Shown one piece after another: positions 17,986-25,919 of a DNA stretch of 64,000 bases (position 1 is its first letter; the number at the start of each line of letters is the position of its first letter). The position numbers were made by a program, and so were the translations under genes. Origin of the DNA: Streptomyces atratus (GTDB lineage: Bacteria > Actinomycetota > Actinomycetes > Streptomycetales > Streptomycetaceae); NCBI RefSeq assembly GCF_014648655.1, contig NZ_BMRN01000033.1:21190-85189 (forward strand), given 5' to 3'. The notes under the pieces were generated by a model. The model was not told where the DNA came from and ran no database searches. It saw only the letters and a program-made list of their open reading frames with translations.

Positions 17986-18432
17986 TCAAGCGCTTCCGCC
18001 GTGCTCGCGCGTCGCGATCCGGGCCAGCTTCGTCAGCATCATGCCGTTGCGGACCGCGACGATGTAATCCACGGGGAGTCCGTGCATCCGGGTGCCGGGG
18101 CCCCGGAGGGGGTGCCAGTCGAGAACGAAGAGGGTGTTCTCGCCCCACGGGATCAAGTTCATGGCAATGCGGGCTGCGCCGAAAGGATCTGCCTTTGCTT
18201 CCAGTTCGAGGCGGTGTTGCGGTTCGCAGATGCGGACGACACAAGTGTCGTCGAGGGTCAGGGGGCCGGCACCGACTCGGACTTTCAGGCGGGAGCCTAC
18301 TTCTGGCCAGTGCGGGTCCGCGGCGAGGACCTGCTGGGTTCCTGTGACCCACTCCCCGTAGCGGTGGCCGTCGGACAGCAGGCCCCAGACCTCGGACGGC
18401 GAGCTCAGGATCAGACGGCAATTCCGGGCCAC
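17986..18432 (-). CDS. SRPBCC-fold (polyketide cyclase/START-like) protein
   Basis: A 148-residue protein with the START/SRPBCC pattern: ILSSPSEVWGLLSDGHRYGEW near the N-terminus, a beta-rich middle and a C-terminal helix (VAVRNGMMLTKLARIATREH). The frame is open further upstream, but that part belongs to a UspA relic. A GTG at 18432 with AAGGAA nine bases before it fits where homologues start; a GTG at 18441 is an alternative. SRPBCC proteins bind hydrophobic ligands; no substrate can be assigned. Confidence 0.75.
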   Translation of the reverse strand: MARNCRLILSSPSEVWGLLSDGHRYGEWVTGTQQVLAADPHWPEVGSRLKVRVGAGPLTLDDTCVVRICEPQHRLELEAKADPFGAARIAMNLIPWGENTLFVLDWHPLRGPGTRMHGLPVDYIVAVRNGMMLTKLARIATREHGGSA

Positions 18433-18479
18433 ACTGATCACGTTCCTTCTGGAGGATGAGGGACATGGGAGATGCTGCC

Positions 18480-18794
18480 GGTCATGGCTCCTCCGGGACG
18501 AGGCGGTCCGGCACAGCAGGCGCTGGGTAGCCGTGAAGCCCGACGCGAGAACCTGGCGATTGGTCCGCCGGTGAGCACGCATCGCCTGGCGGGCCGCTTC
18601 ATCGCCGCTCGTGTGGGGCAACCAGTCGAGCGCGCCGGGAAACGGCGGGAAATCCTCAACGGTTACCGCTTTCGCCACACCATGGATGCACTCCGCCCTT
18701 CGCACGGCCCAGCGAATGGCTGCTTCGATGAGTCCGAGCCGTCGACTCCGACAACGATGGCCCCTGGCTTCTCACGTCGGTCAGCCGCGGTCAT
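18480..18794 (-). pseudogene. Universal stress protein (UspA) relic
   Basis: The leftward ATG at 18794 opens MTAADRREKPGAIVVGVDGSDSSKQ, the start of a UspA domain with the GVDGSDSS beta-strand and loop. After SKQPF the frame breaks; the continuation WAVRRAECIHGVAKAV is one frame over, so one base is missing near 18715. The rest (SGDEAARQ, then TATQRLLCRTAS) decays and ends at the SRPBCC gene. About half of a normal domain is left. Confidence 0.65.
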
Positions 18795-18859
18795 CCTCGG
18801 CTCGACGGCTGGCGCGGCCGCACCGGATTCCTGGTCCGGCCGCCCACGGGCTTGGCCTC

Positions 18860-19240
18860 CAGCCTCATGCCGACCGCAACCCCTGCACAATCCGACAGGT
18901 CCATACGGGGCTGCGATCTGCTTGACCGCGTGGATCCCCTGGCCGGCCGTGGGCACGTCGGCGGAGGCTTTGGCGCTCTGGGCGTCCATCCCGCATGCGC
19001 TCGGCTCGGGGCCCGGCCTTCGGTCTCCCGTACCAACCGCCGGAGCAGGCCGTTGAGCTGGACGAATGCCGTCCTTCTGCCAGGCCGCAAAGTATTCGTA
19101 GACGGTGCAACGGCTTCCCACGGGGCGAAGTCGTGGGGGGAAGCAGCGCCAGGGAATCCCGGTCCGGTCTACGTACAGGATCGCGCCCAGACTTCCGTGG
19201 CCAGCGGCACCGTCGCCCCGGCGCCGGACGGCCGCCACGG
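18860..19240 (-). pseudogene. IS5-family transposase N-terminal relic
   Basis: The leftward translation has AILYVDRTGIPWRCFPPRL, VYEYFAAWQKDGI, then (in a shifted frame) LNGLLRRLVRETEGR, and again in the first frame SACGMDAQSAKASADVPTA. These are consecutive blocks of an IS5-type transposase, including the DAQS aspartate. They sit in alternating frames with no C-terminal half, so the element is dead. Confidence 0.68.
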
Positions 19241-19394
19241 TTCACCGGTCCGCGGATGCCGGGGGACAAAAGCGAGGTCGGGGCGGGCCGTGCCGCGGCG
19301 AGCCCCGGGCCGACCAGGCCTACGGACCTCGCCGAAGGCCCCGACGGGGGAGCAGCGCGGCGACCAAGGCCCGCCGCCGAAGTCGGGTCCGCGA

Positions 19395-19615
19395 GGACTA
19401 CGTGCTCGACGCGCGAACCGGTGTTCGTCACCCACCGCCGGCCGGGGCCGGGCAAGGTCCTCAGCGCCCGTGACGTCTGCCCCGACACCGGGCACGCCCA
19501 GCTGTCCTACGACCTGGCCCGCGTACTACTGGACGAATACACCGTCGTACACGGGCCAGGCGCCGGTTGAGACCTGTACGAGCACCGGCACTCGGCGAAG
19601 CTTGCTCCGGACAAC
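19395..19615 (+). pseudogene. Tyrosine recombinase/integrase C-terminal relic
   Basis: The rightward translation reads EPVFVTHRRPGPGKVLSARD, LSYDLARVLLDEYTVVHGPG, a TGA, then DLYEHRHSA. The last block is the H-x-x-R/HS box of a phage-type integrase. The TGA replaces the Trp usually found there, and the C-terminal region with the catalytic Tyr is absent. It lies directly before the dead copy of the 62.2-kb gene. Confidence 0.6.
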
Positions 19616-19701
19616 AGTGCCGTCGGCCGCGCCGGGGCCGTCGGGGAAGTGGCCAGGATGGAAGTGCCACTGGTCGGTGGCCGCGGCCGGTACGCACCGC
19701 A

Positions 19702-19881
19702 GCTCTGGCCCGGGGTACAGCCGTGTCCTCGCCTGGACTGCCCGGCCGGTCCAGCGTCCCTGTGCCCTTGGCCGACACCTTTGACCATGCCCCGTAGGTG
19801 TGGAACGCCGCACAGCTCCGCGAAGCGATCAAAGATCTGCCCGATGACACACCCATCCACATCGTGTCGCCGAAGACCCCG
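19702..19881 (+). repeat. Duplicated segment, copy 1 (partner at 62097-62277)
   Basis: About 180 bases match 62097-62277, covering upstream DNA and the first third of the small gene found intact there. Long exact blocks include 19801-19825 against the corresponding part of copy 2. Confidence 0.8.
19768..19881 (+). pseudogene. Dead 5-prime copy of the DUF6225-like gene
   Basis: Compared with the intact gene at 62162, the start ATG is TTG (19768), the tenth codon CAG is TAG (19795-19797), and a base is missing near 19865. Homology ends soon after the PDDTPIHI block. Confidence 0.75.
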
Positions 19882-19996
19882 GTTGTTCCGACGGGTACCG
19901 ATCAAGCGCCAGATGCACGGCCGATCCTCGATCACCCTGCTCAGAGCCCACATCCTCCTCCAGCCGCAGTCATCACGAAAGAGCGGCCACAACCAC

Positions 19997-20743
19997 TCAG
20001 TTGGCGAGTTGAGCGTCTCCGTTCGTGGCCATGGTCGGGAGTGGCCTCCATCTGACGGGGACATTCCGCATGACCAGAGCGCAGTCCAGGGTCGCGCTTC
20101 CCGGCGGGAAGCGGTCCGGGTCGTCGAAGAAGGACGACGCGGCAGAGCGAACCCGGCCGGCTTCCACGTGCCAGGCGTTGGTTTGAAGTTCCATGCCGTC
20201 CAGGTGATGGCCCGACCTGGTGGCCGAGAAGCCCTGTGCCCCGTCTCGGAAGAAACGAGAAGCCTCTGCAAGATCCACGAAGAGCTTGCTGCCTCGCAGC
20301 TCGTCGGACAGCTCAACGGTGACATCCACTCGAGTGTCTCCATTCCAGGTCGCCAATGCGACACGCACCTGGCGGGGGGCCTCGTGCACCTCGAAATCGG
20401 CGCGTCCGTGTTCACCGGGGAAGACACGGCCTCCGGCCCAGGCGTTGAGCCGCGAAGAGGTGTCGCGGCGTGGGATGTAAACGCCGGTCTCGACCCCGTT
20501 CGGTCCGTCCCATTCGACGGCGATCCGATGCGCCGCGTTCTCGCTCCGCAGTCCGAATGCCTTGGGTGCCCAGGCTGGCCGAACATTTCCCAGGCGCAGG
20601 AGGCAGATGCCCGCGACCGCGTAACCGTGCACCACTTGCGGGCGCAGCGGCTCGGGGAGCAGGCGTGCCGCGGCGTCCGGAGCGACCCGGTAGTTCACCA
20701 GAAGCCGTCGTTCAACGGTGCTGGACAGTCGCGGCTGCCTCAT
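19997..20743 (-). CDS. DUF2071 (YqjF-like) family protein
   Basis: A 248-residue protein starting MRQPRLSSTVERRLLVNYRV, with the DUF2071 layout: an acetoacetate-decarboxylase-like fold with the N-terminal LLPEPLRPQVVHGYAVAGI and the GVYIPRRDTSSRLNAW block. The ATG at 20743 follows GGGAGGGA and overlaps the ArsR stop by four bases (ATGA), so it is translated with the repressor gene. The function of DUF2071 proteins is not established. Confidence 0.85.
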   Translation of the reverse strand: MRQPRLSSTVERRLLVNYRVAPDAAARLLPEPLRPQVVHGYAVAGICLLRLGNVRPAWAPKAFGLRSENAAHRIAVEWDGPNGVETGVYIPRRDTSSRLNAWAGGRVFPGEHGRADFEVHEAPRQVRVALATWNGDTRVDVTVELSDELRGSKLFVDLAEASRFFRDGAQGFSATRSGHHLDGMELQTNAWHVEAGRVRSAASSFFDDPDRFPPGSATLDCALVMRNVPVRWRPLPTMATNGDAQLAN

Positions 20744-21072
20744 GATCCCTCCCTCTGCGCCCCGGGGCGCCATTTCGTGTGGCGCAGCACGATCTGCTCG
20801 GGGCAGACGGCGCTGAGGAACCGACCGATGCAGGTCGCCAGGCGATCCTCGGCCAGTGTGTAAAGGATCCGGTTGCCGTCCCGGCGCTCGGTGACCAGGC
20901 CGGCTCCCTTGAGCACGCCGAGATGCCGTGAGATGGAGGGCGCGCTGATCGGGAACTTACCCGCGATCTCGCCAGCAGCGAGCTCGCCGCCTCTGAGGTC
21001 CTCAAGGATCTGACGCCTCGTCGGGTCGGCGAGGGCCTTGAAGACTCCTGTCTCGTCCTGAGCTTCTGTCAC
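20740..21072 (-). CDS. ArsR-family transcriptional repressor
   Basis: A 110-residue winged-helix protein: VFKALADPTRRQILEDLRGG, then a recognition helix in SAPSISRHLGVLKGAGLV, and a beta-wing (TERRDGNRILYTL). No metal-binding Cys pair is present in the recognition helix (the ELCVC motif is absent), so a non-metal ligand or simple derepression is likely. It starts with GTG at 21072, immediately beside a perfect 34-bp inverted repeat, and overlaps the DUF2071 gene, forming an autoregulated two-gene unit. Confidence 0.9.
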   Translation of the reverse strand: MTEAQDETGVFKALADPTRRQILEDLRGGELAAGEIAGKFPISAPSISRHLGVLKGAGLVTERRDGNRILYTLAEDRLATCIGRFLSAVCPEQIVLRHTKWRPGAQREGS

Positions 21073-21106
21073 GTTAGATATTTAGCACATTGGCTAAATA
21101 TCTAAC
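21073..21106. promoter_or_regulatory. Perfect inverted-repeat operator of the ArsR gene
   Basis: GTTAGATATTTAGC at 21073-21086 and its exact complement GCTAAATATCTAAC at 21093-21106 are separated by ACATTG. It touches the GTG start of the ArsR gene and is strikingly AT-rich for this genome, so it must overlap the promoter and probably leaves a leaderless or very short-leader transcript. Confidence 0.88.
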
Positions 21107-21239
21107 AAGGGATCCGCGACCTGTGTCGGCGAAGTCGGCGACTGCTCGCCAGTCGCTCGCTCAGCCCGCCAACTCCTTCACCAAGACTGCCGAGCGTGAC
21201 GTCCCTGCTCGCCGACGGGTGTCCCGTCCCATGCAAGCC

Positions 21240-21281
21240 GGCGGATTCTCACGGCATCTCACGTGATGTGGCGGATTCTCA
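21240..21281. repeat. Direct repeat of GGCGGATTCTCA, 30 bp apart
   Basis: The 12-base word occurs at 21240-21251 and 21270-21281 in the spacer between the divergent ArsR and GNAT units. It may be a regulator site or part of a mobile-element end. Confidence 0.45.
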
Positions 21282-21374
21282 ATGGATCAAGGCTGGGCCG
21301 AGCTATGCGGTACTGGCTGTCCGTCTGGGAAGAACCCAGTCGCGCTCCGGCGACAGAGTTGACAGGATGCGGCT

Positions 21375-22118
21375 ATGGCTAACGATCTCCTGCTCCTTCG
21401 CGCCCGGGAGTTGTGGGTGGAGCTGGCGGACGCACCGGTTGAGTTCTGTCCGTTGGGAGGGACGAACGTCGTGGTCGCGCCCGGTTCGCGGATGTGTCCA
21501 CCAACGTGGGTGGGGGTCGTGCGGATCGGTGATGACGCCATCATCACTGCGCCGAGTGTGCGGGCCGCCGGGATCGTGGACACCGCAGTGCGGAAGATGG
21601 CCCACGAAGAGCTCGTCGACGCCGCCCGTCTGCGCGCGGTGCTGCCTGTCCTCGATGTCCTCGGGCCGGCTTCGCTCTTCTATATCGACCGGGACGGTTT
21701 TCGTCCTGCGCATGAAGGTACCGCGGTCGAGCAGCTGCGGATCGGTGACGGCGGCCTGGCTACGCTGCTGGCCCTGGCCGGGGAGGAGGAGGTGGGCGAG
21801 AGCGGTCTGGAGGACATCTCCTCTCCCGCATTCTGTCTTCGCCGGGGCGACGAGGTGGTGGCCGCAGCCGGGTACCGGTCCTGGCCGCGGTCGGTGGCCC
21901 ATCTGAGCGTGCTGGTTACCCCGCATTTTCGGGGCAACCACCTGGCGCGGGTAGTGGCGTCCGCAGCAGTGGCCCATGCCTTCGATGCCGGCTTGCTGCC
22001 GCAGTGGAGAGCACGTGCCTACCCATCACGACGTGTGGCTGTAGCTCTGGGTTTCCAGGAACTGGGTGTCCAGCTCAGCGTTCGTCTCGGCGACGCCCCT
22101 GTCGACCGGGGCTGCTGA
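21375..22118 (+). CDS. GNAT-family N-acetyltransferase
   Basis: A 247-residue protein with a GNAT domain in its C-terminal half. The acetyl-CoA loop region reads HLSVLVTPHFRGNHLARVVAS, followed by HAFDAGLLPQWRA and a final strand ending VALGFQELG. The N-terminal 110 residues resemble the extra domain of GNAT proteins that begin with a GCN5-like pseudo-repeat. The start is an ATG with AGGA ten bases upstream. The substrate is unknown. Confidence 0.8.
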   Translation: MANDLLLLRARELWVELADAPVEFCPLGGTNVVVAPGSRMCPPTWVGVVRIGDDAIITAPSVRAAGIVDTAVRKMAHEELVDAARLRAVLPVLDVLGPASLFYIDRDGFRPAHEGTAVEQLRIGDGGLATLLALAGEEEVGESGLEDISSPAFCLRRGDEVVAAAGYRSWPRSVAHLSVLVTPHFRGNHLARVVASAAVAHAFDAGLLPQWRARAYPSRRVAVALGFQELGVQLSVRLGDAPVDRGC

Positions 22119-22508
22119 GGACGAAGCTTCCACTCTTCCACCACTTCCGCCTCTTCCGTGAAAGCCATGTCGTCTGGGATCAGCGAGCCCGAGGTTCTCA
22201 AACGACATGGCAACAGCGCAGGTCGGCATCCTGGCACCTGCCGATTACGCAGCGACAGGACACATGTTGCTCAGCCACGGCAGTTGTAGTTCCTGATCGG
22301 TAGCGTGTCGGTGCTGGGTGCCGTGTGTGAGCGGTCCGCCGTGGTGGTGGCTGTGACGGCGGCAAGGGCGCTGTCGTGAACGCTGATCACCGGGCCATGG
22401 TGTGGGAGTGCCGGGGCACGGTACGGCTGGGGTGGCGTGCCCACGCGGAGATCACCGGGACGGTGGCTGGGGCGAGGCCGCCCTGCGCCCGTCTGCCAGA
22501 ATCGACGC
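22119..22508. other. No convincing gene; likely promoter region for the methyltransferase
   Basis: Short leftward frames around 22020-22230 have no start signal and no recognised family. Nothing else is supported. Confidence 0.4.
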
Positions 22509-23312
22509 GTGACTGAGCACGAAACCGACCGCGGCTACCTGCTGGACAACAGACAGTCGGAGGCGGGTATCCGCTTCGGCGCCCTCGCCGAGCTGTTTGA
22601 CCCGGTGACGTTCCGGCACGTCGACCGGCTCGGGGTCGGTGCCGGCATGCGGTGCTGGGAGGTCGGCGCCGGCGGACCCTCCGTACCCCTGGGGCTGGCC
22701 GAGCGAGTCGTCCCGAACGGTACGGTGATCGCCACCGACATCGACGTGTCCTGGACCCGGGACATCGCAGGCGGTGTGATCGAGGTGCTGTCCCACGACG
22801 TGGCGGCGGACCCGCCACCGCCCGGTGGCTTCGATCTTGTACACGCCCGGCTGGTCCTGGTGCATGTCACCGACCGCGATGAGGCCCTGCGCCGGATGGT
22901 CCAGGCGCTGAGGCCCGGCGGCTGGCTGCTCCTGGAGGATGCCGACCCAGGGTTGCAGCCGCTGCTGTGTCCGGACGAGTCCGGTCCCGAACAGAGGCTC
23001 GCCAACCGGCTGCGATCCGGCTTCCGCACCCTGATGGCGGCGCGCGGCGCGGACCTCGCGTACGGGCGGACCCTGCCCAGAGCGCTACGCGAAGCCGGTC
23101 TGGGCGATGTGCAGGCCGATGCGTACTTCCCGATCACCTCGCCGGCGTGTGCCGTGCTCGAGGACGCGACGGTGCGGCAGATCCGCCACCGTCTGGTGGG
23201 GGAAGGGCTCGCCACCGACGAGGAGATCGACCGGCACTTGGCAAACGTCGCCACCGGGCGGCTCGACCTGGCCACCGCCCCGATGATCTCCGCGTGGGGA
23301 CGCCGCCCGTAA
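22509..23312 (+). CDS. Class I SAM-dependent methyltransferase
   Basis: A 267-residue protein beginning at GTG (VTEHETDRGYLLDNRQ). Motif I reads CWEVGAGGPSVPLGLAE, motif II contains the acidic loop ATDID, and motif IV/post-I are DLVHARLVLVHVTDRDEAL and PGGWLLLEDAD. These mark a UbiE-like small-molecule methyltransferase. The frame is open 24 codons upstream but those are low-complexity. It stands alone, so the substrate is not inferable. Confidence 0.85.
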   Translation: MTEHETDRGYLLDNRQSEAGIRFGALAELFDPVTFRHVDRLGVGAGMRCWEVGAGGPSVPLGLAERVVPNGTVIATDIDVSWTRDIAGGVIEVLSHDVAADPPPPGGFDLVHARLVLVHVTDRDEALRRMVQALRPGGWLLLEDADPGLQPLLCPDESGPEQRLANRLRSGFRTLMAARGADLAYGRTLPRALREAGLGDVQADAYFPITSPACAVLEDATVRQIRHRLVGEGLATDEEIDRHLANVATGRLDLATAPMISAWGRRP

Positions 23313-23506
23313 CCCCTCCCCGACTGCCCATCAGAAGGCATCGGGCGGTCGGCACCCCCCCCGGCGTACCCAGTCGTACCGCGCCTCGGCGCTACCACGC
23401 CGTGGCCCGGTGATCAGTGTTCACGACTGCGTCCGTGCCGCCGCCCCCATGTCTGAAGTCAGCCCGCCCGACCGCTGACCAGCACCGACATGCTATCGAT
23501 CACAAA

Positions 23507-24133
23507 CTACGGCTGCCGTGCCGGCCGGTCGGCATTGCGCCGACTATCGGTGAGAACAACGCGCAGCAGGGCGAGTTGGTGGTGGACAGCAGCGCTGGCC
23601 CGGCGCTCGTCGTCGGTGGCGAGAAGGTCGAGCAGGGCGCCCCGGAGCACGGCCAGGGCCAGGGTGCGGCGGGTCGCGCCGTCCTCGCTGTCTCTCTCGG
23701 GCTGTGGCTGGCAGGTGGCCAGGACGTCGAGCCAGTCGTTCACGGTGGCGCGGGCGAAGCCGGCCCAGGCGCCGTCGGGCTCGACGAGGGATCGGGTGTA
23801 CGCCTCGGCCCACAGCCGTAGCAGCGGGCGATGCTCTTCGGTGGCGAGCCAGGCCCAGATTTGCTCAACCGCGGGGGCCAGGCCGATGGGCTGGCCGGCT
23901 TGCGCAAGGTGGTCCAGGACCGTCAGCTCGTCGGTGCGAGCGCGCGCCAGCAGCGCCTTGACCAGGCCGTCCTTGTTTCCGAACAGGAACATCAGAACGC
24001 GCGGGCTGGAGCCGATGGCCGACGCCAGCGGGCGCAGGGACAGGTCTGCCAGGCCGTGCGCGAGCGCGTATTGATAGGCGGCCTCCAGCAGCTCGACCTG
24101 CCTGGCGGACGGGATTGTCGCTTCCTTGGACAT
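23507..24133 (-). CDS. TetR-family transcriptional regulator
   Basis: A 208-residue protein with an N-terminal TetR HTH: LLEAAYQYALAHGLADLSLR, ASAIGSSPRVLMFLFGNKDGL. The C-terminal domain is all-helical, as expected for ligand binding and dimerisation. It is divergent from a GNAT gene with an imperfect palindrome between them, the usual arrangement for a repressor controlling itself and its neighbour. Confidence 0.85.
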   Translation of the reverse strand: MSKEATIPSARQVELLEAAYQYALAHGLADLSLRPLASAIGSSPRVLMFLFGNKDGLVKALLARARTDELTVLDHLAQAGQPIGLAPAVEQIWAWLATEEHRPLLRLWAEAYTRSLVEPDGAWAGFARATVNDWLDVLATCQPQPERDSEDGATRRTLALAVLRGALLDLLATDDERRASAAVHHQLALLRVVLTDSRRNADRPARQP

Positions 24134-24150
24134 GGGACTAGCCTAGCGCT

Positions 24151-24170
24151 ACTGAAACAGTCGTGTCAGT
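24151..24170. promoter_or_regulatory. Imperfect 20-bp palindrome between TetR and GNAT genes
   Basis: ACTGAAACAGTCGTGTCAGT has 14 of 20 symmetrical positions (ACTGAnAC / GTnTCAGT). It lies 18 bp from the TetR start and 39 bp from the GNAT start, where an operator controlling both promoters should be. Confidence 0.55.
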
Positions 24171-24208
24171 CGCAATCGAATGCAGTCGAGGGGCCAGGAG
24201 AGCAGCCC

Positions 24209-24760
24209 ATGCCGCAGCAGCAACACCAGCCGCACGTCCTCGTGCGCCGCGCCAACCGTCCCGGTGACCTGGGCTGGGTGGTGATGGCCCACGGTGAGAT
24301 CTACGACCGGCAGTTCGGCTGGAACACCGACTTCGAAGCCTTGGTCGCCAAGATCGTCGCCAACTACGCTGCCGACCACGACCCGGCCAAGGAGGCCGCC
24401 TGGATCGCCGAGGTCGACGGCGAGCGCGCGGGCTGCATCTTCCTCGTCGCCGGCGACGAACCAGGGGTGGCCAAGCTGCGCATCCTGCTCGTCACCCCGA
24501 AGGCCAGGGGCCTCGGCCTCGGCACCCGCCTTGTCGAGGAATGCCTGGTTTTTGCGTGCGAGGCCGGCTACCGGCAGATGACACTGTGGACGAACGATGT
24601 ACTGGTGTCCGCGCGCAAGATCTACCAGGGTCTCGGCTTCACCCTCGCCGACGAGGAACCCCACCACAGTTTCGGCCACGACCTCGTCGGCCAGAACTGG
24701 GTCCTCGATCTGCCCACCACCCCGGCGGGCAACCAGAGAGACCCCGCCGACCGGGCATGA
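24209..24760 (+). CDS. GNAT-family N-acetyltransferase (MarR-GNAT domain type)
   Basis: A 183-residue GNAT protein resembling the C-terminal acetyltransferase half of MarR-GNAT fusions: RRANRPGDLGWVVMAHGEIY, then EVDGERAGCIFLVAGDE, the acetyl-CoA loop TPKARGLGLGTRLVEECLVF, and SARKIYQGLGFTL. The ATG at 24209 has AGGAG nine bases upstream. Probably controlled by the divergent TetR protein. The acceptor is unknown, though an antibiotic or amino-acid target is common for this type. Confidence 0.85.
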   Translation: MPQQQHQPHVLVRRANRPGDLGWVVMAHGEIYDRQFGWNTDFEALVAKIVANYAADHDPAKEAAWIAEVDGERAGCIFLVAGDEPGVAKLRILLVTPKARGLGLGTRLVEECLVFACEAGYRQMTLWTNDVLVSARKIYQGLGFTLADEEPHHSFGHDLVGQNWVLDLPTTPAGNQRDPADRA

Positions 24761-25295
24761 GTGCTTCCCGGGCCGCTCGGATGCCCGGTGACCCTCACCC
24801 GCGGTAGTCACGTCGCCCCGCGCCGCCCGTGGGGCCCGGACCCTGGCGGTTCACGTCGAGCTCGGCGTCTTGCGGGGGAGCACGCGGCAGCCGGTTGAAG
24901 CACCTCGATCAGGGCCCGGGTGTTGTTCCGCTCGCCGTGGACCTTGCGGGCCTGGTCCCTTCAGGCGTCATGGACCGCGGTGAACCTGCCTGCGGAGCGA
25001 GCCTCGACAGCGGTGGAGCCCGGGAAGGTGCCGGGCATGCGGACCAGGACTTCCGGGCAATGGTCCAGCTCCGGGCGGACGGCGCCCTTGGCGATCGGCG
25101 ACGTGGAGCACATCGATTTCGACCCGTAGGTCCCCGGACGGCAGTGAGGCCCGAACCGTCGATTGTGACTGAGCAGCTCAGTCGGCCAGTTGAACATGAC
25201 GGTTGGTCACATACGCTGAACTGTGAAAACGCTCCTTCCAGCTCCGAAATCTCGTCGAGTTCGTCGCGGGGATGCCTAACCTGGCTGCATGGCCA
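24761..25295. other. No convincing gene
   Basis: Overlapping short frames on both strands (24920-25129 rightward, 24961-25197 leftward) lack start signals and recognised motifs. The last 60 bp should hold the promoter of the zinc-ribbon gene. Confidence 0.4.
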
Positions 25296-25485
25296 ATGCG
25301 GAAGACCTCGTACGTCTGCCTGCCCTGTGGGGCCCCGTACAAGGTGCCCCACGACAGGAAGAAGCAGATCTGCCCGCGCTGCACGGAGTCGCTGATCCAC
25401 GGGGGATCGGCTGTCGCCGCGCCCCCGCCCCGGGACAACGCGGCTTGGCGAATGCTCTCCTTCCTGCTGAATGCGGGTGTCCGCT
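25296..25485 (+). pseudogene. Zinc-ribbon hypothetical gene, cut by IS3 end
   Basis: The translation MRKTSYVCLPCGAPYK and KKQICPRCTESLIHGGSA holds two CxxC pairs, followed by AWRMLSFLLNAGVRF. This matches a small conserved Streptomyces protein that normally continues HKSCCGGPG-like after GVRF. Here the reading frame passes directly into IS3 transposase sequence (QKRLGYLSPIEFEEKH), so the natural C-terminus is lost and an in-frame chimera of about 150-168 residues results. Function of the family is unknown. Confidence 0.65.
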
Positions 25486-25636
25486 TCCAGAAACGGCTCG
25501 GCTACCTCAGTCCGATCGAGTTCGAGGAGAAGCACTACGCCGACCAGGCAACGGTCGAACGAACGAACGAACCTGAAACCCCGTCAACCCGTCCTGGCCA
25601 GCTGATCAGCACCTCCCGCACGCCGGGGGAACCTCA
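25486..25636 (+). mobile_element. IS3-family right-end fragment, copy 2
   Basis: It encodes the last residues of OrfB (RLGYLSPIEFEEKHYADQAT) and then the same 39-base right end as at 2175-2213. Nothing of the left part of the element remains. Confidence 0.72.
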
Positions 25637-25639
25637 GGG

Positions 25640-25810
25640 ACTGGGTTGCCGTCGGCCATGCCTGGGTCCAGGTGCGTCATCGGCGTGTTGGGCGAGGTTG
25701 AAGGCCGCATACATGTCGCCGCCCTCGGCGGCCGCACGGAACAGTTCAACTGTGGCCGCACGGTCCTGCTCGCCGTGGACCCCTTCAACAAGCATGTAGC
25801 CGCACGTGCG
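25640..25810 (-). pseudogene. Possible Sel1/TPR-repeat fragment
   Basis: One leftward frame reads ATVELFRAAAEGGDMYAAF and NLAQHADDAPG, like a Sel1-type repeat. No start, stop context or neighbouring repeats are visible, so this is at best a fragment. Confidence 0.3.
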
Positions 25811-25919
25811 CTGACCTGACGGGTTTCCGCTTTCGGCCGCTGCCCCGGCAATGGGTTGGTGCTGGCGGAATTGGCGACGGCCGTGAGCCCCCGCGGGCGG
25901 GCCATCCGCTGGGCATCGC

